Positions 9,431 to 16,641 of a stretch of DNA of 61,339 nucleotides are shown here, in pieces (the stretch's first letter is position 1; every line of letters begins with the position of its first letter). The notes under the pieces were generated by a model. It worked only from the letters and a program-made list of their open reading frames with translations. It made no database searches and was not told the origin of the DNA. The stretch covers positions 1 to 61,339 of the forward strand of contig PWYL01000034.1 of NCBI GenBank assembly GCA_003568315.1, in the 5' to 3' direction. The translations under genes were made by a program, and so were the position numbers. The DNA comes from Mollicutes bacterium. GTDB taxonomy: Bacteria > Bacillota_I > Bacilli_A > Izemoplasmatales > Izemoplasmataceae.

Positions 9431-9459
9431 TTGACAATCCCGGGGTTATCCCATAGAAT
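9431..9459 (+). promoter_or_regulatory. Strong promoter of the tRNA cluster
   Basis: TTGACA at 9431-9436, 17-base spacer, TAGAAT at 9454-9459; it starts about 30 bases before tRNA-His. It is the only promoter-like site before the three tRNAs, so they are probably one transcript. Confidence 0.85.
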
Positions 9460-9488
9460 GTTTATAGTCTTTTCACAGGTTGATATTT

Positions 9489-9565
9489 GGCGGCTGTGGC
9501 GAAGAGGTCAACGCACCGGATTGTGGCTCCGGCATTCGAGGGTTCAAATCCCTTCAGTCGCCCCA
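9489..9565 (+). tRNA. tRNA-His (anticodon GTG)
   Basis: Cloverleaf with acceptor GCGGCTG (9490-9496) pairing CAGTCGC (9555-9561), the extra G at position -1 (9489) opposite C73 that is diagnostic for tRNA-His, anticodon loop TTGTGGC with anticodon GTG at 9523-9525, T-loop GGTTCAAATCC, and encoded CCA. Confidence 0.96.
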
Positions 9566-9570
9566 AGGAT

Positions 9571-9645
9571 TGGGCTATGGCCAAGAGGTTAAGGCATCGG
9601 ACTTTGACTCCGACATCGGTGGTTCGAATCCACCTAGCCCAGCCA
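9571..9645 (+). tRNA. tRNA-Gln (anticodon TTG)
   Basis: Acceptor TGGGCTA (9571-9577) pairs TAGCCCA (9635-9641), followed by discriminator G and encoded CCA. The anticodon loop CTTTGAC carries TTG at 9604-9606, and GGTTCGAATCC is the T-loop. It begins five bases after tRNA-His. Confidence 0.96.
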
Positions 9646-9649
9646 TTGT

Positions 9650-9732
9650 GCGGGTGTGGCGGAACTGGCAGACGCGCTAGATTTAGGATCTAGTTCTTCG
9701 GAGTGCAGGTTCAAATCCTGTCACCCGCACCA
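9650..9732 (+). tRNA. tRNA-Leu (anticodon TAG)
   Basis: Class II tRNA with acceptor GCGGGTG (9650-9656) and CACCCGC (9722-9728), discriminator A, encoded CCA, anticodon TAG at 9684-9686 in the stem CTAGA/TCTAG, and a long variable arm between the anticodon stem and GGTTCAAATCC. Confidence 0.96.
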
Positions 9733-9751
9733 TAAGGCACCCATCAAGCGG

Positions 9752-9790
9752 ACACAATCCTCCCAGCCTTCTTGGACGGATTGTGTTTTT
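9752..9790 (+). terminator. Terminator after the tRNA cluster
   Basis: ACACAATCC (9752-9760) pairs GGATTGTGT (9778-9786), followed by a run of T. It ends the tRNA transcript. Confidence 0.88.
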
Positions 9791-9853
9791 CTTGTGGTTG
9801 AGGGATTCCACACTTTTCGGATTTGAGTCTGAACAAGAGGTACAAGAAGATGT

Positions 9854-9929
9854 TATAATGAAATGTGTTCCATGCGTTCATCATATGTTGGCTTCTTGAT
9901 GCACTTTTCCAAGAAGCCATAAAACATAT
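9854..9929 (+). promoter_or_regulatory. Promoter -10 and leader hairpin before the sulfur-carrier gene
   Basis: TATAAT at 9854-9859 (with a weak -35 TGAACA 18 bases upstream) would start a transcript near 9866. The leader then holds an inverted repeat, GGCTTCTTG (9890-9898) with CAAGAAGCC (9910-9918), extended outward by ATATGTT/AACATAT. No T-run follows, so it is not a terminator; it may stabilise the RNA or regulate the gene. Confidence 0.5.
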
Positions 9930-9967
9930 AGAGAGACAGACCTGCAGGGAACAAGAAGGTGGGACAT

Positions 9968-10216
9968 GTGATCCGTGTGAAATTCTATGGCAGACTGAAA
10001 GCCCGCTACGGAATCAGGATGACGAAGGTGTCGGGGTCCTCTCTTGATGAAGTCATCGACGCCATCGTGACAAGGCATCCGGAAGTCCGCAAAGAGGATT
10101 TGCGAAACGCCACGGTCATCGTCAACCGCAAAGAAAAAGTGGGAAAAGACAACAAAGGCCTTTCGTTCTCTTCCGGAGACGAATTGGTGTTCATCTCTCC
10201 TGTGGGAGGCGGATGA
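9968..10216 (+). CDS. MoaD/ThiS-like sulfur carrier protein
   Basis: Small ubiquitin-like protein of 82 residues. It begins IRVKFYGRLKARYG, a typical first strand and helix of MoaD/ThiS, and ends ELVFISPVGGG with the Gly-Gly tail that is adenylylated and thiocarboxylated in this family. Its partner is unknown: no moaE, thiG or E1-like activating enzyme is near, so it might serve molybdopterin, thiamine, a tRNA thiolation or a tungsten cofactor route. GTG 9968 is preferred over GTG 9959 because AGAAGG lies eight bases before it. It sits alone between a tRNA cluster and a broken degV gene. Confidence 0.78.
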   Translation: MIRVKFYGRLKARYGIRMTKVSGSSLDEVIDAIVTRHPEVRKEDLRNATVIVNRKEKVGKDNKGLSFSSGDELVFISPVGGG

Positions 10217-10316
10217 CCCCCGCAGCATGGAGTTCATGTTCAAAGACGAACCATGCGATATATTGACATGAAACGAGAAAGCGAAGAACATGGGAATCTT
10301 CATCTAGAAGGTCAAT

Positions 10317-11131
10317 ATGCGTAAAGTCCAACTGGTCACCGACAGCACCTGCGATCTTTCCGAGGATCTCATCCAAAAGCGCGATATTGATCTCGTGCCC
10401 CTGAACGTCAATTCCGATGATGAATCCTACCAAGACAACGTCGATCTCACAACAGAAGAGATGTATGATAAGGTCAAGGAGAAAGGGAAGGTGCCCAAGA
10501 CATCAGCCGCCGCTCCGGCGCTTTTCGAGGAGGTTTTCCGCAAGCACCTCGATGAAGGCAAGGCTGTCGTCTTCACGGGCATCGGCTCGAAGTTCTCCGC
10601 CACCCTCCAAAACGCGCTCATCGCCAAGAACGCCATCGGTTCGGAGGACATCCATCTCGTCGATTCCGAGAATCTCTCATCAGGGACGGGGTTATTGCTT
10701 TTGAAGGCGGCGAAACATCGGGATCAGGGTCTTGAAGCGAAAGAGGTCGTCGACAATGTTTCCGGACTCACCTCCAAAGTGCGCACCCGGTTTGTCATCG
10801 ACACCCTGGAGTATCTGCATAAGGGAGGAAGGCTCAAAGCGATTTCACACTTTGTCGGCTCCATGCTCCGGATCAAGCCGATCATCAAGGTCGTCGACGG
10901 TGAGATGGCCATCGGTAAGAAAGCCCGGGGCAACATCGGGGTGGGGCATCAAGCTCATGCTAAAAGATGCATTGGAGGACAAGGAGCGAATGGATAATGA
11001 CTTCCTGATGATCACTCATTCCCAGGCGACCGCTTCCGCCGATTACATCCGCTCGCGTATCATAGATGAACTGGATATCGACAACATCTACGAGACCCGG
11101 CCGGGAACGCTTTTCAATTGGTGGGAAATCG
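10317..11131 (+). pseudogene. DegV family gene, frameshifted and 3' truncated
   Basis: The N-terminal part (VQLVTDSTCDLSEDLIQK, FTGIGSKFSATLQNA, LEYLHKGGRLK) is a normal DegV protein. At the G-rich stretch near 10939-10947 the frame changes by one base: the first frame runs to a stop at 10995-10997, while the family sequence continues in the next frame as IKLMLKDALEDKERMDND and NIYETRPG. After that point the usual last 15-20 residues of DegV are missing and the sequence enters the 3' end of metK, with no terminator between. This looks like a one-base insertion plus a deletion at the metK junction. The start ATG 10317 follows AGAAGG. A sequencing error could explain the frameshift but not the lost tail. 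Confidence 0.8.
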
Positions 11132-12301
11132 CTAAAGCAAGGCTTTTATGTCATCAACACGATTCAATTTCTCCCAACTCAGGTCGAGGTCATCACGACC
11201 GAAATGGCCGTAGGCCGCCGTCTGTAGATATATGGGTTTTTGGAGGTCGAGATTCTTGATGATGGCTTTCGGGCGCAAATCGAAGACCTGGCGAATGATG
11301 GTGATCATCTCGTCGTGCTTGATTTTCCCGGTGCCGAAAGAGTCCACACCGATGCTCACGGGCTCGGTGACACCGATGGCGTAGGCCAGTTGGACCTCCA
11401 AGCGGTCGGCCACACCGGCGGCCACCATGTTCTTGGCCACATGACGGGCGGCATAGGAAGCACTCCTGTCCACCTTGCTAGGGTCTTTTCCGCTGAAGGC
11501 GCCACCACCATGGCGTGCTTGACCGCCATAGGTGTCGACGACGATCTTTCTTCCCGTCAGTCCGGCGTCCCCGTGGGGACCGCCAATGACGAACTTGCCA
11601 GTGGGATTGATATAGTAACGTGTCTCCTCATCAACGAGGTGTTTCGGTAAAACGGGTTGGAAGACATGTTTCCTGATGTCGGCATGGATCTTTTCCTGCT
11701 TGATGTTCGGTGCGTGTTGTGTGGAAAGCACGACGCTGTCGATGCGCAGGGGCTTTTCGTTCTTGTCATATTCGATGGTGACCTGTGTCTTGCCGTCCGG
11801 ACGGAGATAGGGCAGCGTGCGGTCTTTACGGACATCGCGCAGACGGCGCGCAAGATTTTGTGCCAGGACATGTGTCAAGGGCATGAATTCTGGAGTCTCG
11901 TTTGTCGCATAGCCGACCATGATTCCCTGGTCGCCGGCTCCGAGCTCGTCGGTGTCCTTTTTGTCGACGCCTTGGGCGATGTCTGGCGATTGCGGGTCGA
12001 TGGCCACGAGCACGCCCATGGTCTCCGCATCGAAACCGTATTTTCCGCGGTCATAGCCGATGTCTTTGACGGTCTTTCTGACGATGCCCTGGATGTCGAC
12101 ATAGGTCTCGGTGGTGATTTCACCCATGACGAGGATGAGTCCGGTCGTGGCTGCGGTCTCGCAGGCCACGCGGGCGTCGGGGTCGTCGGCCAGAATGGCA
12201 TCGAGGATGGCATCGGATATCTGGTCGCAGATCTTGTCGGGATGGCCTTCGGTCACAGCCTCCGAAGTGTAGAGTTTACGGTTGTTCGTGGTCATTGTCA
12301 T
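11132..12301 (-). CDS. metK: S-adenosylmethionine synthetase
   Basis: Makes S-adenosylmethionine from methionine and ATP; needs Mg2+ and K+ and acts as a tetramer in the cytosol. Clear signatures are [18 protein letters not shown] near the N terminus, the ATP motif [12 protein letters not shown], and the P-loop-like [17 protein letters not shown]. The C terminus [17 protein letters not shown] is normal. I place the start at ATG 12301, which overlaps the stop of the upstream YidD-Bcp gene (TGATG), implying coupled translation; ATG 12295 is an alternative. 389 residues. No SAM riboswitch is seen, since the gene lies second in its operon. Confidence 0.96.
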   Translation of the reverse strand: MTMTTNNRKLYTSEAVTEGHPDKICDQISDAILDAILADDPDARVACETAATTGLILVMGEITTETYVDIQGIVRKTVKDIGYDRGKYGFDAETMGVLVAIDPQSPDIAQGVDKKDTDELGAGDQGIMVGYATNETPEFMPLTHVLAQNLARRLRDVRKDRTLPYLRPDGKTQVTIEYDKNEKPLRIDSVVLSTQHAPNIKQEKIHADIRKHVFQPVLPKHLVDEETRYYINPTGKFVIGGPHGDAGLTGRKIVVDTYGGQARHGGGAFSGKDPSKVDRSASYAARHVAKNMVAAGVADRLEVQLAYAIGVTEPVSIGVDSFGTGKIKHDEMITIIRQVFDLRPKAIIKNLDLQKPIYLQTAAYGHFGRDDLDLSWEKLNRVDDIKALL

Positions 12302-12990
12302 CACTCTTCTTTCGCTTTGTATTCCGGTAGCGAGCAAAGCACGTCCTCGGCGTGACCGCTTGATTGCACTTTGCGTCGGCTGATCACGATGTCGCCCGAC
12401 TCATCGAGGACGAAGGTGCTTCTTTCGACCCCGAGATGGGTCTTGCCGAACATCTTCTTCTCTTTGAGGACATCGAAAGCTTCGCAGAGGTCTCCATCGG
12501 TGTCGCTCAAAAGAAGGATGTCAAGGCCGTGTCTCTCCTTGAAACTCTTGTGGGATTCAACGGAATCAAGACTGACACCGACAATCTTGTAACCTAGCGA
12601 AGCGAACTCCTCTTTCAACGCGGTGAACTCTTTCGCTTCCGAGGTGCATCCCGGGGTGTTGTCCCTGGGATAGAAGTAAAGGACGATCCTTGTCGGTAAG
12701 AAATTCCGCAACATGTGTGTTTTTTCGTCACTTCCCTGTAAGGGGATGTCCAGATAGTTCATCTCTTCGGCACTTCCTCTCTTTTTGGGAACGGGGTCGT
12801 AGCCCCCCTTGGAAAAAGGGTTGCAGCGTATAATGCGGAAAAACGTCAGAAAACCGGCATAGAAGAAGTTGCGGGTCTCGAAGGCTTCCTTGGCATAAGA
12901 ACTGCATGTCGGTGTGAACCGGCAAGTGGGCTGCCTGTTTTTGGTGACATCCCGATAGAGGTCGATGAGCTTGATCACAAATCTTTTCAT
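12301..12990 (-). CDS. YidD-peroxiredoxin (Bcp) in-frame fusion
   Basis: One 229-codon frame joins two normally separate proteins. Residues 1-72 are YidD, the small membrane-protein-insertion efficiency factor, with [34 protein letters not shown] and the amphipathic N terminus. Residues 77-229 are a Bcp/PrxQ-type peroxiredoxin with [15 protein letters not shown] (peroxidatic Cys), but the usual resolving Cys five residues later is Lys, so it would be a 1-Cys type. An internal ATG at 12762 begins the peroxiredoxin part and is preceded by GAGAGGAAG at a longish distance, so a separate peroxiredoxin may also be made. Cotranscribed with metK from the promoter at 13017. Confidence 0.85.
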   Translation of the reverse strand: MKRFVIKLIDLYRDVTKNRQPTCRFTPTCSSYAKEAFETRNFFYAGFLTFFRIIRCNPFSKGGYDPVPKKRGSAEEMNYLDIPLQGSDEKTHMLRNFLPTRIVLYFYPRDNTPGCTSEAKEFTALKEEFASLGYKIVGVSLDSVESHKSFKERHGLDILLLSDTDGDLCEAFDVLKEKKMFGKTHLGVERSTFVLDESGDIVISRRKVQSSGHAEDVLCSLPEYKAKEE

Positions 12991-13016
12991 CGCTACACCC
13001 CGCTACACTTACACTA

Positions 13017-13045
13017 ATCATATCAAACAAGCGGTTTTCCTGCAA
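13017..13045 (-). promoter_or_regulatory. Promoter of the yidD-bcp/metK operon
   Basis: On the minus strand TTGCAG (complement of 13040-13045), 17-base spacer, TATGAT (complement of 13017-13022). It is divergent from, and about 30 bases away from, the promoter of the methyltransferase gene. Confidence 0.7.
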
Positions 13046-13076
13046 TAGATTTGACGCGTCAGCCACTTTCCTCCCA

Positions 13077-13105
13077 TAGACATCAAGAGGAGATTTTGGT
13101 AGAAT
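13077..13105 (+). promoter_or_regulatory. Promoter of the ytxK-like/ackA operon
   Basis: TAGACA at 13077-13082, 17-base spacer, TAGAAT at 13100-13105, then the ribosome site AAGGTGA just before ATG 13121. Confidence 0.75.
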
Positions 13106-13120
13106 GTACAAGGTGATTGT

Positions 13121-14062
13121 ATGGCAGAAGAAACGGCTGTCGAAACGTTCTTCGACTATCTCGACCGTGTGGCCGTAAAACTTAATGAGTCCCAGAGAAT
13201 TCCCTACCTGAAAGGCCTCTCTGAGGCGCTCCAATATTTGTTGGAAGACAATACGAGCATGCGCTTGGGAAACGAGACGGAAGAAAGCTTGAAAGAACAA
13301 AAGAAGACGGTGTCGGACACCTCTTTCGAGAAGGAGACGGTGCGCAAGGCTATCCAGCTCGCACTCCTGAAAGGTTTCAAACATGAAAACATCACCAATT
13401 CGATGGTCACCCCGGATTCGATCGGCATGTTCATGACGTATCTTGCCAAAAAACTCTATCCCGAGACATCCGCCGGAAGTATTCTTGACCCCTTGGCGGG
13501 AACGGGAAACCTCCTCGCGACATTCCACAACCACTATGACGAAGAGAGCGTGCTTATCGGCATTGACAGTGATGCTCTACTCTGCCGGCTGGCACGGAAC
13601 ACGTTGGATGCTTTGGATGCCGAAAGCCAGATTTTCCATCAGGACACCCTCACCTACAAAGGTGTTCCCGTAGATATGATCGTCTGTGATTTCCCCATCG
13701 AAAGCGTCGACAGACGTCACGCCTATTTTCCCTATCAAGTCGTCTTGCATCATATGCAGCATTTGCGGCCGGGCGGTTATTTCCTCTCTCTGGTCGAGAA
13801 CGACTTCTTCGCGCAGCACGAGAAGGAGAGATTCAAGAAGACCCTGCTGGAGGAAGCCCACCTTGTCGGGTTGGTGAAACTTGATGAAGGCCTCTTCGAG
13901 AATCACCCCCAGAGCATTCTCATCATGAAAAAGAAGGTCGACGAGAACGAGAAACATCCCGAAGATTTCCTGCTTGTGGATCTGCCCCCCTTCAGGGATG
14001 AGCAAGCGTTCCCGCAAGCTTTACAAAAAATCGAACAATGGTTCGAAAACAAGAGAGGTTGA
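13121..14062 (+). CDS. YtxK-like class I SAM-dependent methyltransferase
   Basis: Class I methyltransferase resembling the N6-adenine DNA methylase fold. DPLAGTGNLL (Asp123 onward) is the SAM-binding motif I, ITNSMVTPDSIGMFM precedes it as in type I restriction-modification methylases, and the catalytic NPPF-type motif is replaced by CDFPIES (residues 189-195). The gene directly precedes ackA, as ytxK does in Bacillus and many other Bacillota; no specificity or restriction subunit is near, so it is probably not a restriction system. Its real substrate is unknown. 313 residues; ATG follows AAGGTGA. Confidence 0.82.
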   Translation: MAEETAVETFFDYLDRVAVKLNESQRIPYLKGLSEALQYLLEDNTSMRLGNETEESLKEQKKTVSDTSFEKETVRKAIQLALLKGFKHENITNSMVTPDSIGMFMTYLAKKLYPETSAGSILDPLAGTGNLLATFHNHYDEESVLIGIDSDALLCRLARNTLDALDAESQIFHQDTLTYKGVPVDMIVCDFPIESVDRRHAYFPYQVVLHHMQHLRPGGYFLSLVENDFFAQHEKERFKKTLLEEAHLVGLVKLDEGLFENHPQSILIMKKKVDENEKHPEDFLLVDLPPFRDEQAFPQALQKIEQWFENKRG

Positions 14063-14068
14063 ACGACG

Positions 14069-15256
14069 ATGAAAATCATGGCCGTAAACGCCGGTAGTTC
14101 CTCCCTGAAATTCCAACTTCTGGAAATGCCCGCAGAAACTGTCATCGCCAGCGGACTGGTCGAACGGATCGGTTTGGCCGCCGCCGTTTTCAAGTTGAAC
14201 TATGACGGTGAAAAACACGAGGAGACGCTCGATGTGCCCGACCACAATGTGGCGGTGAACGTCGTGCTCGATAATCTTGTGAAGTTCAGCGTGGTCGCTT
14301 CATACGATGAAATCGCGGCGGTGGGACACCGTGTCGTCCATGGCGGTGAGAAATTCAGCGATTCGGTGGTCATCGAAGACGAGGTCATCGAAGCCATCGA
14401 GGCGATGAGCGACCTCGCTCCCTTGCACAATCCCGCGAATCTCACAGGAATCCGCGCCTTCATGGACGCTCTGCCGGGAAAACCGATGGTCGCCGTTTTC
14501 GACACGGCATTCCATCAGACCATGGAAAAGGACGTCTACATCTATTCCACACCCTATGAATGGTATGAAAAACATGGCGTCCGCAAATACGGTTTCCACG
14601 GGACGAGCCACAAGTATGTTTCTCGTCGCGTTGCGGAAATCATGAAGAAAGACATCCGGAATCTCCGGACCATCGTACTCCACATTGGCAACGGCGCGAG
14701 CATCTGTGCTGTCAACGGCGGTGTGAGCGTCGATACATCGATGGGATTCACACCGCTTGCCGGCATCCCCATGGGAACACGAAGCGGAGACATCGATCCC
14801 GCGATCGTCGAGTTCATCAGCCAAAAAGAGGACAAGACTGTGAAAGAAGTCATGAACGACCTCAACAAGGCATCCGGGTACCTCGGAATCAGCAACGTCT
14901 CCTCCGATTCCCGTGACCTCTGGGCGGCTGCCGACAAGGGTGACGATCGTGCGCTTTTGGCCATCCGGAAACAATCCAAGATGATCGCCGATTATATCGG
15001 CGCCTACTTCATCCAGATGGATGGCGTCGATGCCATCGCTTTCACGGCGGGTGTCGGCGAAAACGCTCCCCGTACACGCAAGATGATCGCCGAAAGACTT
15101 TCGGCGCTTGGTGTCGAGCTGGACGAAAAGGCCAACGAGGTGTGCGGCGAAGAGCGGACCATCTCCACGGCGAAATCCAGAGTGGCCCTCCTTGTCGTCC
15201 CGACCAACGAGGAAGTCATGATTGCGAGAGACACCGTCCGTTTGACGGAATCCTGA
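14069..15256 (+). CDS. ackA: Acetate kinase
   Basis: Transfers phosphate between acetyl phosphate and ADP, yielding acetate and ATP at the end of fermentation. The 395-residue protein carries VNAGSSSLKFQ at the N terminus, KYGFHGTSHKYV, the phosphate-binding GNGASICAVNGG, DTSMGFTPLAGIPMGTRSGD and FTAGVGENAP. It lies six bases behind the ytxK-like gene, with GAGAGG as ribosome site, and shares its promoter. No phosphotransacetylase gene is in the window. No clear terminator is seen before the next gene. Confidence 0.97.
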   Translation: MKIMAVNAGSSSLKFQLLEMPAETVIASGLVERIGLAAAVFKLNYDGEKHEETLDVPDHNVAVNVVLDNLVKFSVVASYDEIAAVGHRVVHGGEKFSDSVVIEDEVIEAIEAMSDLAPLHNPANLTGIRAFMDALPGKPMVAVFDTAFHQTMEKDVYIYSTPYEWYEKHGVRKYGFHGTSHKYVSRRVAEIMKKDIRNLRTIVLHIGNGASICAVNGGVSVDTSMGFTPLAGIPMGTRSGDIDPAIVEFISQKEDKTVKEVMNDLNKASGYLGISNVSSDSRDLWAAADKGDDRALLAIRKQSKMIADYIGAYFIQMDGVDAIAFTAGVGENAPRTRKMIAERLSALGVELDEKANEVCGEERTISTAKSRVALLVVPTNEEVMIARDTVRLTES

Positions 15257-15306
15257 CAAAAAGAAACGTTTTCCTGAACCGAAAAGAAAAAGGGGGATCG
15301 CTTCGT

Positions 15307-15330
15307 ATCATACCAGTGAGGAGGTATGAT
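15307..15330 (+). promoter_or_regulatory. Hairpin enclosing the ribosome-binding site
   Basis: ATCATACC (15307-15314) pairs perfectly with GGTATGAT (15323-15330); the ribosome site GAGGAGG (15318-15324) lies in the loop and the first stem bases, and the start ATG (15332) follows directly. The fold could gate translation. Confidence 0.45.
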
Positions 15331-15331
15331 C

Positions 15332-16582
15332 ATGAAGCGATTCGTTATTTTCGTGGGTGTCCTTTTGTTTTGGGGAGGCATTTCGTTACAGGCGTCAAAT
15401 GATGATTTGCGCATCGTGGAAACAAGGAAGATCATGGGAAACGGCCATCCCGTGCTGGTTATGGAAGTCAGTGGCAAAACGAATTTCCAGATCGAACGCG
15501 GTTCCGCCAAGAAGGATTACACGGCGACCCACGCCGCTACCTTCGGTGACAAGTATCTGTTCTTCGGTTATGTGATCGAACATGAAGACGAAGACAGACT
15601 CTACAACGGCTTCATATTGATGGCGGATTGTCAAGGTGAAGTGGTTTTTGAGGAAGAGATCGATCTGGGCCATGATGAAGAAATCGTCCACGTAAAAAGA
15701 CTTGATGACATGCTGGTTCTACACATCCAGCAATGGAGAGATGAAGCGTATGAACACGTGGCCGACCATTTTCTCCTTTATGAAGGCAATGATTTGCAGG
15801 AGAGTGTTATGGTCCCCACCAGGCTCGAGCGGGTCGAAAAACACCGGGAAATCCTTTATTTGAGCGAAAAAAGTCAAGGCGGATTCGAGCTCGCCCTCAA
15901 TCGACATGGAGACTTTCTCACCCCGGAAGAAGCCCTCGAACTCGAAAAGAACGGCGAGTATGACACCGGCACGACCTTCCACTTCCTTCAAAAAGCCTTC
16001 TATGAAGGTGAAGAAATCATCGGACCCTTGCATTTCGATTATCCCGGTCATTTTGTTATCACAATGCAAGACGAGACATACGATTTCACCATCCATCCCC
16101 AAATTGAGGGTGTGAAGGCGCATGAGACCCGTGATGAGCCGTTTTCCATCACGATTGATGCCGGGCAACCGTTCTTGAATAACACCGCATATGCCAGCGG
16201 CGAGACCATAAGTGAACCGGGATATCATCTACTCAAGGTGGCGGGTATGAACGGTTATGAGAAGAAGGTGCCGTTCACCCTCACATCGGGCCTATCCGGT
16301 GTCGAGTCCCACACGGTCCATGAGAATCCCCTCACACTCTCGTTCATGGGAGAAGGTCGTTTGAACGGTGAAAGCATCGATTCAGGGATGCTTCTCGCCG
16401 AAAGCGGTAGTTATGTCTTGGAGATCGCGGGAAAAAACGGCTATCTGGAATCCCATCATTTCGAACTCGATATTGAGGAAGGAACACCGGGAAATGGCTT
16501 TGTGAAGCTCGAGATGATTCTTGTCGGTGTGACTGCCGTCGCTGTCGGATTACTGCTTTATCGGCTTTTCAAAAAACCCTAG
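15332..16582 (+). CDS. Exported, membrane-anchored protein with two Ig-like repeats
   Basis: Unknown function. Residues 1-21 are a signal peptide ending before ASNDD; the last 25 residues hold one membrane helix followed by RLFKKP, so most of the protein lies outside the cell. Two repeats of about 70 residues occupy roughly 260-385: each has a Gly-rich turn, then GYHLLKVAGMNGY or GSYVLEIAGKNGY and a strand ending VPFTL or HHFEL, the pattern of small Ig-like surface domains in Bacillota. The first 230 residues look like beta-propeller or repeat strands. ATG 15332 is chosen over 15326 because GAGGAGG is seven bases before it. 416 residues. Confidence 0.7.
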   Translation: MKRFVIFVGVLLFWGGISLQASNDDLRIVETRKIMGNGHPVLVMEVSGKTNFQIERGSAKKDYTATHAATFGDKYLFFGYVIEHEDEDRLYNGFILMADCQGEVVFEEEIDLGHDEEIVHVKRLDDMLVLHIQQWRDEAYEHVADHFLLYEGNDLQESVMVPTRLERVEKHREILYLSEKSQGGFELALNRHGDFLTPEEALELEKNGEYDTGTTFHFLQKAFYEGEEIIGPLHFDYPGHFVITMQDETYDFTIHPQIEGVKAHETRDEPFSITIDAGQPFLNNTAYASGETISEPGYHLLKVAGMNGYEKKVPFTLTSGLSGVESHTVHENPLTLSFMGEGRLNGESIDSGMLLAESGSYVLEIAGKNGYLESHHFELDIEEGTPGNGFVKLEMILVGVTAVAVGLLLYRLFKKP

Positions 16583-16609
16583 ACTTATGCGGAAGCATAA
16601 GTTTTTTTT
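16583..16609 (+). terminator. Terminator after the exported-protein gene
   Basis: ACTTATGC (16583-16590), tetraloop GGAA, GCATAAGT (16595-16602), then eight T. Confidence 0.92.
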
Positions 16610-16618
16610 GTACCGGTA

Positions 16619-16627
16619 TGGTATAAT
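16619..16627 (+). promoter_or_regulatory. Extended -10 promoter of dnaE
   Basis: TGGTATAAT is an extended -10 element placed 15 bases before the start codon region; no clear -35 is seen because the preceding terminator T-run occupies that place. Confidence 0.65.
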
Positions 16628-16641
16628 CCGAGGTGTGAACG

